Translations under genes and position numbers: made by a program
The notes under the pieces: generated by a model
The model's database searches: none
What the model was told of the DNA's origin: nothing
Seen by the model: the letters and a program-made list of their open reading frames with translations, nothing else
Shown: piece by piece, positions 31,745 through 42,652 of the stretch
How positions within the stretch are numbered: position 1 is the first letter of the stretch
Layout of the letters: every line of letters starts with the position of its first letter
Origin: Chionoecetes opilio
Taxonomy: Eukaryota; Arthropoda; Malacostraca; Decapoda; Majidae
NCBI GenBank assembly: GCA_016584305.1
Contig: JACEEZ010016409.1
Location: 77,167 to 141,166, forward strand
DNA length: 64,000 nt
Direction: 5' to 3'

Positions 31745-31905
31745 TGATCAAGGGGTGTCTAGATGAGAGACACACACAGGAAGCCGTAGTCTATCTTTAT
31801 TGGAGCGTACAGAGCAGCACGTCTCCGTGCTTAGCGAACCCGAGTCTAACTGACGCTGCTCCCCTATGTAGGGATGCCAGCGCTCACCATACAGTATATC
31901 CTACA
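31745..31905 (-). repeat. 3' LTR (161 bp) of the Gypsy element
   Basis: Identical to the 5' LTR. Preceded (minus strand) by the polypurine tract CCGGGGAGGGGAAGT at about 31920-31906, which primes plus-strand DNA synthesis. Confidence 0.95.
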
Positions 31906-32234
31906 ACTTCCCCTCCCCGGAGATTATACAGGGGCAAGACAATGGCAATGAATAATCAGTGTAACAAAACCACAAAGAAAACATGATGGCCCGTTACAAA
32001 AGTAAAATATAACGCAGGTGCCTATGCTAGATAGGTACTGACGGGCTAGTATACGTCCTCTCATTCTTGTACATCAACATAGTAAAACACAGCTTTGCCC
32101 GCAGTGCTAGTAACTTAACATAACACACAACATGTCCTCATACTTAACACTAAACCACCTTCACTCAACATAGTCATTTAACCATCCAGGCCTAGCCACA
32201 CAGCGGCGAGGGCGGCTGGGCGCGGGAGTGTGTA

Positions 32235-33728
32235 TCAGCGAGATGCCGGATGGAGTTTGCAGCGGCATGTGATCCTGCGGTGATAGTGCAGCACCCGCGA
32301 CCTTGGAGGTACTGTTGGGCTGGAATGTGGGCGTAGCAGCGGCTTGAGGTGCTTGCGCGTACGTAGCGACAGCCTGCCACTTCCATCAAGCTTTATTAGG
32401 TATTGCCTGTTGTCTCTCGCCTCTACAACAATACCTGACCTGTCCCAGGTCTTATTAGCTTGATTCTGCACCAGCACACCGCTACCAGGGGTGATGGTGG
32501 AGCGAAAATGCCCACTTGCGTGATCCTTCACCACACTGTTGTGTCTGGCTACCTGCCGCTCTCGTTCACGCAGTGTGCGCCCCCAATGTTCGTCCACCCT
32601 GAAGTTTTGCGAGATGGCAGGAACACCATCACGTAGCTGACGGCCCCGTTGCCAGCTGCGCCGGGGACTTATCAATGTCACGGAGGGGAGTATTTAGGTA
32701 CTGCAACAGAGCGAGAGCAACTTTGTCACTGTAGAGGCTTCCGCTCGCTCCTATGTTACCCCGCAGCACTCTCTTCGCAGATTTCACTGCAGCTTCTGCC
32801 CGCCCGTTACTCTGCGGGTAGTGAGCAGAGGAGAGGCGCACAGTTACGCCCCATCTCTCGAAGAAGGCAGTCATTTCTTCACTCACTAGATTAGTTCCGC
32901 CATCCGTCGATATTTGCTCAGGCGCGCCCCATCTCGCAAAGTAGAGCCTCAGCTGCCTCACAATCTTGTTCGAGGTTGCACCACTGGGCAGCTGCGCTAC
33001 CTCAAGCCAGCCAGTTAGCCTGTCAGCATAAGCCAAGTATGAGCACCCGTCCAGCTGGAAGACGTCCACCACTGTCTGCTGGAAGGGATACTCAGGGGCT
33101 GGCGTGAGGATCAGCGGCTCAGGTGGCTGTGATGGTGCGTAGGCGTCACAGGTGTCGCAGGAGGACCGGTGGTGCTGCAAATCCCTTCCAGGCCTGGCCA
33201 GTACACCGTCTGCCTGGCCCTTCTGAGCATGGAATCCAGGCCTTGGTGGCTTGCATGCAGGTTTGCTGCCACTTGATGGCGCAGCTCCTCAGGGATAACC
33301 AAACGCACGTGCCCTTGGTCATATACGTAGGTCACCAAGCCACGTGACACCGACAATCTATCCCTGACACCGTAGAATGGCCGCAGGCATTCAATCTCCT
33401 GCGCTCTGTGGGGATGCCAGTCGCTTGCCAGCACTTTAGCCACCAACAACTGGTATGCCGGGTCCTGCTGTGATGCCTGAAGGACCACTCCCTCATCCAG
33501 GGTGAGACACTCGTTAAAGTTCAGGGCTGCCACGGTGGCTGCAGCCCTTGCCCCTGCCAGTTCCTCCCCCTGCTCTTCATCCTGTCCATCGGGTGGCGCT
33601 TTGAGTGCAGGGTATCTCGAGAGGAAGTCGGCTGCACAATTCTTTCTACCGGGCAGGTAGCGGATAGTGAAGCGGTACTGAAGCGTCTTCTCCTTCAGGC
33701 GGAAGAGCCGCGGGTTCACTATATCCAT
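32235..33728 (-). CDS. Gypsy integrase (HHCC, DD35E), three frames
   Basis: After RNase H: DFLSRYPAL, the HHCC zinc finger (ANLHASHQGLDSMLRRARQT and, past a frame switch near 33175, HHRSSCDTCDAY), then the catalytic core in the 33180-32629 frame: VVDVFQ (Asp), ISTDGGTNL (Asp), QSNGRAEAAVKSAKR (Glu), with exactly 35 residues between the second Asp and Glu. Then NTPLRDIDKSPAQL, a switch near 32650, and the C-terminal part (NFRVDEHWGRTLRERERQVA, TWDRSGIVVEARDNRQYLIK). Role: insertion of the DNA copy. No chromodomain seen. Confidence 0.88.
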
Positions 33729-34411
33729 GAGTGCTCGATCACCCAGAAGCTTAACCAGGGGCGGTGGTCAGTCACTAGGGTCAGGTTAGGGCAGCCCAAC
33801 AAGAATAGGCGAGCCTTGCGGAGACACCAAGCCACGGCGAGCGCTTCGCCTTCCACAGGGGCGTACCCCGCCTCAGCAGCGGTTAAGTGACGGCTGCCAC
33901 ACAGTGCCAGGCGCCAGCCGGTCTTGCAGCAGAATGGTACGTCCACAGATGAGCAGCGGCAGTGCTGCTGGAGGATGACAAAGCCCAGTCCCAGCTTGCT
34001 CCAGTCAGTAATAACAGCAGTGGGCCTGGTGCGATCATAGTAAGCCAGCCCGTCCTTGGCCAACTGACATATCGTGGCCTTCGCCTGCTCGAGCTTCTGC
34101 CGCAGCTGCTCGTCCCAGTACACTTTCTTGCCGGTGGGCTTCTTGAGGAGGTCGCGGAACGGCTCCATAATAGGGGCTGTTGCAAGGAAGGGCGCCAGCT
34201 GGTTCACGAATCCGTACCAAGATCTCACGTCAGTGATGGAGGGGTGTTCTGGCATGGAGAAGCTCTTTATGGCAGCTAGAACGATCATCTGCAGGCCCGT
34301 AGGTGACCCAATCGAGGTGGAAGCCAACGAACTCGGCCTCGCGACGGCAAAACTGAAACTTCTCTGGCTTGAGAGTGATGCCCTTCCTGGCGCACAGCTC
34401 AAGGAAGTCAA
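33719..34411 (-). CDS. Gypsy RT connection and RNase H
   Basis: Contains SITDVRSWYGFVNQLAPFLA and LLKKPTGKKVYWDEQLRQ, then the RNase H core: AVITDWSKLGLGFVILQQHC (first catalytic Asp), SRHLTAAEAGYAPVEGEALA (catalytic Glu) and FLLGCPNLTLVTDHRP (catalytic Asp), the order usual for Ty3/Gypsy. The frame ends at 33719 and continues in the next as DIVNPRLFRLKEKTLQY. Role: removal of the RNA strand during reverse transcription. Confidence 0.88.
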   Translation of the reverse strand: MTSLSCAPGRASLSSQRSFSFAVARPSSLASTSIGSPTGLQMIVLAAIKSFSMPEHPSITDVRSWYGFVNQLAPFLATAPIMEPFRDLLKKPTGKKVYWDEQLRQKLEQAKATICQLAKDGLAYYDRTRPTAVITDWSKLGLGFVILQQHCRCSSVDVPFCCKTGWRLALCGSRHLTAAEAGYAPVEGEALAVAWCLRKARLFLLGCPNLTLVTDHRPWLSFWVIEHSWI

Positions 34412-35037
34412 ACGTGTGCCAGAAACGCCTCCTCGATGCAGGTATCATAGAGCAGGGTGTCGTCAATACATTTGTGCTTCCGGGAGAAATCCTTGGTGGC
34501 GTCATCGAATCTCTTCGTGTATGCATCTGTTGCCGAGCAATGCCCCATGGGTGTTTTTACAGTACTGATAGCGACCCACGGGGTAATGAATGTTGTCAGG
34601 TGCCTGCTTTCTTCATCAAGCTCGACTTGGTGGAATCCCCAGTGAGCGTCCATCACCGTCTTGTAGGAGTGTGGGGGGATGTCGGACACCATGTCGAAGG
34701 GCGCCGGCGTGTGGTGTGTTTCACGGCGGCACCACGCATTTAGCTTCTGGAAGTCTACAGTCCTGCGCGGCTTGCCTGACTTTTTTGCCACCACCACCAT
34801 GCGCGCACACCACTCCGTGGCCTCACCCGCGGAGACTGGGCGAATCACGCCTCTTTTAACATCATCGTCGAGCTGCTGCTTAACCTCAGCCCTCCAATGC
34901 TTGGGGACCGAAGCAGGGGTGTGGCAGACGTGGGACTGCGCGCCCTCCAGTAGGTGGATGTGATGCGGCGCGCCTTCCATGACAGGTAGTGGGTTCCTGT
35001 CAGTGTTGAATGTTGTCGACGAGAACTGCCTCAGCAA
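34230..35037 (-). CDS. Gypsy reverse transcriptase (two frames)
   Basis: The RT segments: VPKHWRAEVKQQLDDDVKRG, CARMVVVAKKSGKPRRTVDF, KTVMDAHWGFHQVELDEES (motif A), and HKCIDDTLLYD (catalytic box, about 34467), then in another frame ARKGITLKPEKFQFCRREAE and FVGFHLDW. Within motif B a pair of compensating shifts (at a G run near 34580 and an A run near 34558) scrambles ten residues, and an extra T near 34417 changes the frame after EEAF. The catalytic box IDD replaces the more usual YVDD/YLDD. Role: copying the element RNA to DNA. As written the protein would be dead. Confidence 0.88.
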
Positions 35038-35126
35038 CCATTCCTCTAGCCGCGGAACGTTCTCCTCCAGCGGCGGCAGCGGCAGCGAGGGAGGTCTGGC
35101 CGGGGGGCTGCCGCGAACATCTTCGG

Positions 35127-35614
35127 TTATCTCCGCAGCAGCAACGGTCGGCGGTGTGTGTGTGGGAAGTCGCTGTGTACGAGCCCCAACTCCTTACAGG
35201 CGGTGCACGAGAGATAAAGGCGCTCCACGGACTTGACAAAGTGCACCTCCTGCAGTGTTGAGCGCCCTGGGAGGCTGATGTGGCAGGGCGCCGCTCCAAG
35301 GCAGGCCAGCGGTATCTTGGCCAGGTCTCTGAGGCCAGCCCGACGCTGTAACAGCGCAGGCCGGAGACCGAGCGATGCTATAAGGGCTGGGCCAGCCACA
35401 CACACCTGGGCTCCCGTGTCGGCCACCGCTGTGGTGGTACACGTCTGACCACCCACCTGCGGTGCTAACTGCACCTGCAGAAGTGGCTCTGGGGCGATAC
35501 CTGCGGCGCCGACCGTCACACTGTTTACAGCCTTGCCAACCTCCCGCTTCCTGTAGCTCTTGCACCTCCTCTTGAAGTGCCCAGGCTTCCCGCATGCATC
35601 ACAGGTGGCATGCT
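35127..35614 (-). CDS. Gypsy nucleocapsid knuckle and aspartic protease
   Basis: This frame starts without its own ATG in the relevant part; it continues gag after the shift at 35619-35624. It shows the CCHC knuckle CDACGKPGHFKRRC (about 35603-35562) and then the retropepsin active site VADTGAQVCVAG (DTG at about 35420), with a hydrophobic stretch ALIASLGLRPAL. A stop at 35127 separates it from RT. Role: cleavage of the polyprotein. Context and motif make the assignment firm; the separate frame may be an artefact. Confidence 0.85.
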
Positions 35615-36552
35615 GAGCGGGGGGAGGACGCTCTATCGGGAGCATGCTTATACCCACACCAGCGACACGACTTGTGGGTGTATGTGGAATTGTGGCGCGA
35701 AGCGGCAACCACAAGCTGGCGGGAGGCGAAGTCATCATCGCTGACATCATCAGGCGTGACGTCAGCGCCCGCCATCTCACATTCGCGCGAATTTTTCCCA
35801 CCGTGCATGGAGGTAGCGTCCCGCCGGGCCGCCTCAAACGAAACACAGAAGGCCCTAAGGCTCTCCACATCATCAAATGTATGGCACTGTCGAAACACTT
35901 CCTGTTTCAGGGCTGAGTCACCTAGACCTACCATCACCTTACGCAAGAGCATATACTCTGAGAGGTTACACTCGCATTGGGGACACTGGAACTCACAATC
36001 CATGGCGCGCTGGGCACACCGCACAAAGAAAGCACTGACGGGCTCACCGATGGCCTGACAAACACTGAAGAAGTCAGACCAGCGCACTGCCTGATTCGAT
36101 GCACGCAACACGATCTTCCCGATGGCGTCCAGAGCGCCCTTCGTAGGCATGGCCTGCCACTGACCTGTGGTGAACTTGACGTCCAGGGCCCGCTGCAGGT
36201 CAGCAACACACAACAGGCGAATGTGGAGCAAGGCTTCTTGATCCGGCCATCTTGAGAGGGACAGCCATGCCTCCACCGACCGCCGCCACGTTCTAAAGCC
36301 TGCCGAAGACATTTCCAGCTCACATTTCTCCGGCGTGGCCCCGGCAGGAGTCCTTCCTGAGGGACGCTGGCCAGCGGCAGACAACGACGCCAGGCTGGCT
36401 TGCAGTGATGCGATGGTTTCTTGTTGTGCCAGGAGAGTTGACTGAGCCTGGGTGACGAGGGACGAGGATAGTCGGCTTGCAGGGCTTGGGCGGCTTCGCA
36501 GAGGAGTTAGACCAGGGCGCTGTGGGAACGGTATCCTACTCCTATGCGCCAT
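35599..36552 (-). CDS. Gypsy gag (nucleocapsid region frame-broken)
   Basis: From the ATG at 36552 the frame gives ~317 residues: MAHRSRIPFPQ, a Gln/Ser-rich helix, then the capsid-like region (WRRSVEAWLSLSRWPDQEAL, and AFFVRCAQRAMDCEFQCPQC), ending in the first Cys pair CRWCGYKHAPD and a stop at 35599. The second knuckle (CDACGKPGHFKRRC) is in the next frame, and the switch lies at a six-G run (35619-35624, C on the coding strand). The upstream in-frame ATG at 36582 lies inside the LTR and could add ten residues. The TGGCGC following the LTR is probably the tRNA primer site and overlaps the start of gag. Role: capsid and RNA binding. Confidence 0.85.
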   Translation of the reverse strand: MAHRSRIPFPQRPGLTPLRSRPSPASRLSSSLVTQAQSTLLAQQETIASLQASLASLSAAGQRPSGRTPAGATPEKCELEMSSAGFRTWRRSVEAWLSLSRWPDQEALLHIRLLCVADLQRALDVKFTTGQWQAMPTKGALDAIGKIVLRASNQAVRWSDFFSVCQAIGEPVSAFFVRCAQRAMDCEFQCPQCECNLSEYMLLRKVMVGLGDSALKQEVFRQCHTFDDVESLRAFCVSFEAARRDATSMHGGKNSRECEMAGADVTPDDVSDDDFASRQLVVAASRHNSTYTHKSCRWCGYKHAPDRASSPRSACHL

Positions 36553-36712
36553 GATCAAGGGGTGTCTAGATGAGAGACACACACAGGAAGCCGTAGTCTA
36601 TCTTTATTGGAGCGTACAGAGCAGCACGTCTCCGTGCTTAGCGAACCCGAGTCTAACTGACGCTGCTCCCCTATGTAGGGATGCCAGCGCTCACCATACA
36701 GTATATCCTACA
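36552..36712 (-). repeat. 5' LTR (161 bp) of the Gypsy element
   Basis: Starts TGTAGGATATACTG and ends CACCCCTTGATCA (minus strand), so it has TG..CA ends. No mismatch to the other LTR in my reading. The last LTR base is also the A of the gag ATG. Short for a Gypsy LTR. Confidence 0.95.
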
Positions 36713-36717
36713 AGTAT

Positions 36718-36990
36718 AGTTGTATTTTACAGGGCCAGAGCAACGTTCGTATGGCCCCGTCTCCATATCAACATTTATTTTTCTCATTAATCTTTTTTTT
36801 TAGTGTGGCCGAAGCCACCACCCCGGGAGGCGGGTCACAAACCCCGTGTGGTAACCGGGCTAACACCAGGACAGGGGCTCGGGTTTTAAGGAAACAGCCT
36901 AACTGTTTCCGCTCCGCCCGGGGATCGAACCCGGGACTTCTCGGTTGTGAACCGAGCGTGCTTCCCCTACACTACGGAGTAGGCTACCCT
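36718..36990 (-). mobile_element. tRNA-Val-derived SINE, uninterrupted copy
   Basis: Minus-strand head at about 36985-36912 with CTCCGTAGTGTAGGGGAAG (A-box area), anticodon arm CTCGGTTCACAACCGAG and B box GGGTTCGATCC; then GGAAACAGTTAGGCTGTTTC, TTAA, and the body with GGTTACCACACGGGG and GGCCATACGAACGTTGCTCT. This copy holds the empty TTAA site for the transposon at 29666-30916. Tail side abuts the Gypsy insertion. Confidence 0.85.
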
Positions 36991-37278
36991 TGTGAGTGAG
37001 TATGTGTGTGTGTGTGAGTGTGTGTTGGAATCACACGGAACACAAAGGGTTGGAAGCACACGGAACGTGGTCTACCCCGAGGCACTTTGACCAATGACCA
37101 ACGACAGCAACAACACGATTGGAGTTTGCAATCCCATGTTCTCTAATATATATACTACTACTACAAACATCAATACATGGGTCCGAAGGGCCCACAAGCA
37201 CTTGTTATACTTTATTGGAAATGGTAAGTATACATAAGTTCACCAGTGAAATTGAAAGAAACTTGATGTCACCTTCAC

Positions 37279-38188
37279 CTATAGGTGCCTTGCACTGACG
37301 TCACGGTGACGTCTTCAAGCCAGATGCCGCCGTCTTCAAGCCAAATGCCGCCCGTCGGAGCGAGCTGTAGTGGAGGACCAACAAACTCCACTTGCCGCCC
37401 GTGTTTGCTAATTAACTTATGGTCATTTTCCCCTACCAAATATATGTTTATCAGTATAAAAGGTATATACTGTCATCCTCGGAAATGTTTGTTCTGTAAT
37501 ATTATCAAATAAAAAATCGTAAAACACGCTAAATAAATGCCATTATGAGACTCAAGAAATATGCTTGAACTTAATATTCTATTAAACTCTTCGCCATTTA
37601 ATATTTTGCAGGAAAACTTTTTACATGGAGAATATCAATAAAATCGGAATTTCATTAGCTTTCCATTGATATATATCGTTATCTAATGAAAGAATTAGCA
37701 GCATGCATAAATTAGCGTTAACAAAATAAATATAACACAATCAATCGGGAAAAATTACCAGATTTCATGATGTTATTTATTTAGTTAACGCTAATTTATG
37801 CATGCTGCTAATTAATTTATCAGATAACAAAATATATCAATGGAAAGCTAATGAAATTCCGCTTCTATTGATATTCTCCATGTAAAAAGTTTTCTCGCAA
37901 AGTATTAAATGACGAAGAGTTTAAGTGAATATTATTAAGTTCAAGCATATTTCAATCGCATTTATTTAGCGTGTTTTACGGTTTTTTATTTCATAATATT
38001 ATAGAACAAACACTTCCGAAGATGACAGTATACCTTTTATACTGATAAACATACATTTGTTAGGGGAAAATTACCATAAGCCGGCAAACACGAGCGGCGA
38101 GTGGAGTTTGTTGGTCCTCCAGCTCGCATTTCCCGCGTTTTCCGCAGCCACAGCAAGGGCTGTGACGTCACGTGCAAGGCACCTATAG
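37279..38188. mobile_element. Large fold-back element (910 bp)
   Basis: The two arms (about 37279-37720 and 37755-38188) are inverted copies: CTATAGGTGCCTTGCA at the left and TGCAAGGCACCTATAG at the right, then TGACGTCAC, GGAGGACCAACAAACTCCAC, ATATACTGTCATCCTCGGAA and GCATGCATAAATTAGCG on both. Loop of about 30 bp. No coding capacity; insertion duplication unresolved. Confidence 0.88.
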
Positions 38189-38192
38189 ACCT

Positions 38193-39535
<1,343 letters not shown>

Positions 39536-40202
39536 TGACTACACCCCCTTAAAGGATCTGTTACGTCAAAATGTTTGGGTGAATATGTTTCTCCATTGAT
39601 ACTGAGAGACTATAGATGTTCACACAAGGGTAGTATGATTTCTTATTCTATAAAAAAACATGATAATGATGGCTTATTTCGCCATCCGACATTTTTTTTT
39701 AAATAAACACGGCCCACAGTGTTACCAGATATACAGATTAATATGTGGATCTACATATATTAGGTCCAGTTTAAGATTTTCAGATTTTGCCTCTAAAATT
39801 GGCTAAATCTACAGATTTTTCTCAGATATATAGCCAAGTCTACAGATTTCAACAGGTATTTTGCCCGAGTTTCTCTGATTTATATAAATTTTGTCTGGCA
39901 ACACTGATGGCAACACATCTCAGGCCAGCTGCCACACGTACGAAGTATATAGTCAGGTGAAGCATCACATAGGTGAGAGCTGTTTAAACTTGCTCAGGAA
40001 GGCACATATGTAAGGCGGAGGATCTACTGTTTCCTTCCGAGGCCTGGCAAGGCCTCCAGTGGCTAGACCTTCGATGTTCCAGCTCAGAGACCTTGGGCCT
40101 GGCCAGCCGCCAGCCACATGTTGTCGTACACTTTTCTGGCAGCAAATATATTAATATGGTAATTGTTGTTCATTAATGGATTAATCTAAATTTCTACCAT
40201 GA
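39536..40202. other. No gene recognised
   Basis: AT-rich unassigned DNA. A block around 39720-39905 repeats the theme CTACAGATTTxxxxCAGATAT, with no coding potential visible. Confidence 0.4.
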
Positions 40203-40257
40203 TATAATGCTATATTGATGATATGAGACGTTTACCGAATCTTGAATGGTATTGTTA
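40203..40257 (+). repeat. Direct repeat flank, left copy (continues 42607-42632)
   Basis: ATAATGCTATATTGATGATA and CTTGAATGGTATTGTTA, then, after the Harbinger-like insertion, CGAGTGGCCTAATTGTTTGT. The same ~80 bp occurs uninterrupted at about 48502-48576, at the other side of the LTR array. Confidence 0.85.
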
Positions 40258-42606
40258 AGGCGCTATAACACGGGCACTTTTCTGCTCACTGAGTAGATTT
40301 CACTGAGCAGATTTCACTGAGCTGCTCAACGAAACTATTATTACACGGTGATCTGTGTTTTGATGAGCAAAATGCATACAGACTTGAGTGCAGTTATGAT
40401 ACAAATTATCATAGCGCTTCCTAATAAGCGGTGTTTGTTGTAATGGCTTTAATTGTAATTATTAATGTAATAATTAATAATGTAATAATTAATGGTTGTA
40501 ATAAGCTTTATTTTGCGCAAAAAAAAAAAAAAAAAAAAAAAATATATACTTTGTGGTTAAAGTTAGGTTAGGTTTAATTAAAACCTTTAAGGTTAGGTTA
40601 GGTTTAATTAAAACCTTTAAGGTTAGGTTAGGTTTAATTAAAACCTATAAGGTTAGGTTAGGTTTAATTAAAACCTATAAGATTAGGTTAGGTTTCATTA
40701 AAACCTTTAAGGTTAGGTTAGGTTTAATTAAAACCTATAAGGTTAGATTAGGTTTCATTACAACCTTAAAGGTTAGGTTAGGTTTCATTAAAACCTTTAA
40801 GGTTAGGTTAGGTTTCATTAAAACCTTTAAGGTTAGGTTAGGTTTCATTAAAACCTATAAGGTTAGATTAGGTTTCATTAAAACCTTTAAGGTTAGGTTA
40901 GGTTTAATTAAAACCTTTAAGGTTAGGTTAGGTTTCATTAAAACCTTTAAGGTTAGGTTTGGTTTAATTAAAACCTATAAGGTTAGATTAGGTTTCATTA
41001 AAACCTTTAAGGTTAGGTTAGGTTTAATTAAAACCTATAAGGTTAGATTAGGTTTCATTAAAACCTTTAAGGTTAGGTTAGGTTTCATTAAAACCTTTAA
41101 GGTTAGGTTAGGTTTCATTAAAACCTTTAAGGTTAGGTTAGGTTTCATTAAAACCTTTAAGGTTAGGTTAGGTTTCATTAAAACCTTTAAGGTTAGGTTA
41201 GGTTTCATTAAAACCTTTAAGGTTAGGTTAGGTTTCATTAAAACCTTTAAGGTTAGGTTAGGTTTCATTAAAACTTATAAGGTTAGGTTAGGTTTAATTA
41301 AAACCTATAAGGTTAGATTAGGTTTCATTAAAACCTTTAAGGTTAGGTTAGGTTTCATTAAAACCTTTAAGGTTAGGTTAGGTTTCATTAAAACCTTTAA
41401 GGTTACGTTAGGTTTCATTAAAGCCTATAAGGTTAGGTTAGGTTTCATTAAAACCTTTAAGGTTAGGTTAGGTTTCATTAAAACCTTTAAGGTTAGGTTA
41501 AGTTTCATTAAAATCTATAAGGTTAGGTTAGGTTTCATTAAAACCTTTAAGGTTTGGTTAGGTTTCATTAAAACCTATAAGGTTAGGTTAGGTTTCATTA
41601 TTATTATAATTTTTTTTTTTTTTTTGGGGGGGGTGTTGCGCAAAATAAAACTATCTCCATTAGAACAAGCACCTATTTTAGGCCAAGAAAAAATAGTTGG
41701 TGTCTCTGAAAACGACCGCGAAACTCTCGTACATTATTACCAAAAGTTGTTTCGTAGTCTATATGAAACCATAGTCGTTTCGTACACTCAGCGCAGAGTT
41801 GAACTTGACTACTAGAGTTACGAAATGACACCAGGTATGTACGAAAATACTCAAAATCAGTGTACGAAACTAACTACTTGCAATTCAATATACCTAATTA
41901 AGAAAGGTTTTTTGATTAGGCCAAAGGTTTTTGATTAATTTAAACTTCCTGTAATCCCCGAGAGTAGCTTCTATGGACCACTGTGACCCGCGCCGTACCC
42001 GTGGCCGTGGCGGTACGGGGCTGACGCCGTTATAGTGGACGAGAACTACGCGTTCGCTCTACGCGTTCGCTCTTTAGGTCAGACACACACACTCGGGTGC
42101 TAACACTGCACTCTTAGCCTCTCTCGCTTTACCATATACACCACACCTGTCACTACACACCTGTACGGCCTCGCAACACACCTGTCGCCTGTGTATCACC
42201 GTAAATAAATGACTTGGAAGGTCAGGCTTCTTAGGTATTGAGGGTGTATGTTTTCTTTTTTAATGTTTTTTTTAACAAATAAAGGGCTATATATGTTCCA
42301 TATTGTAGGATGTGCCTGAACTAAGTCAATCAGTAAGCTTTCCATCTCGTCTGTCCAGTCAGCAGGCATGTAGATGTCTTCTTGAGAGTTTTAGAAGAAA
42401 ATGATCTTGCAATAAATAATATAGTCATACACTAATTTCGGTCCTTTATAACAGAAAACGTTTTTGCTCACTGAAATGACGAGCAAAAATAGCTTCAAAG
42501 TAGTCCCCTCTTTGCTCAATCAAACAGGCTTTGGTTGAGCAAAATCCTCAAAACTGCTCAGTGAAATCTGCTCACTGAGCAGAATAGTGCCCGTGTAATA
42601 GCCGCT
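40258..42606. mobile_element. Harbinger-like element (2349 bp), TTA duplication, satellite inside
   Basis: The ends AGGCGCTATAACACGGGC and GCCCGTGTAATAGCCGCT are imperfect inverted repeats followed by CTGCTCAGTGAGCAG-type words; flanks TTA (40255-40257, 42607-42609). The uninterrupted site GTATTGTTACGAGTGGCC is present at about 48548-48565, which proves the insertion and the single TTA target. The interior is a poly-A run, ~35 copies of a 30-bp repeat, then ~0.8 kb unassigned. No transposase. Confidence 0.9.
40556..41603 (+). repeat. 30-bp satellite with telomere-like GGTTAGGTTAGG, ~35 copies
   Basis: Every unit is GGTTAGGTTAGG, TTTCATTA or TTTAATTA, then AAACCTTTAA (or CCTATAA). The length is exactly 30 in all copies, with only substitutions. 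Since 30 is a multiple of three, one plus-strand frame stays open for 420 codons (KVRLGFIKTF repeated); I take this as a by-product. Variants C/A in the eighth base after the telomeric part and T/A near the end form higher-order patterns. Confidence 0.95.
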
Positions 42607-42652
42607 TTACGAGTGGCCTAATTGTTTGTTTAAAAAAAAAAAAAATTAACAG

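Larger units (their letters stand above)
31745..36712 (-). mobile_element. Complete Ty3/Gypsy LTR retrotransposon (4968 bp)
   Basis: The element lies on the minus strand between two identical LTRs (36552-36712 and 31745-31905) and a 5-bp target duplication AGTAT (36713-36717, 31740-31744). In order: gag with Cys/His knuckles, aspartic protease, RT, RNase H, and DD35E integrase with HHCC zinc finger, the Ty3/Gypsy order. Identical LTRs imply a very recent insertion, yet the frame is broken several times, mostly at mononucleotide runs. It landed at the tail end of the SINE at 36718. Confidence 0.95.

Noticed and set aside
30912..31775. Open frames up to 287 codons on both strands in the CT-rich tract
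   Set aside because: Made of Ser/Pro/Leu or Glu/Gly/Arg/Lys repeats from (CCCTCCTT)n; stop codons are rare in such sequence by composition.
36912..36985. Functional tRNA-Val(CAC) gene
   Set aside because: The head is part of a repeated SINE (also at 30935-31010) with a degenerate D-arm and acceptor stem and a long non-tRNA body.
40556..41603. CRISPR-like array
   Set aside because: Units are strictly tandem with no spacers, and the genome is eukaryotic.
40553..41815. 420-residue KVRLGFIKTF repeat protein as a gene
   Set aside because: A 30-bp satellite is divisible by three, so an open frame is expected; no promoter, splice or composition evidence. Kept only as a finding about the array.
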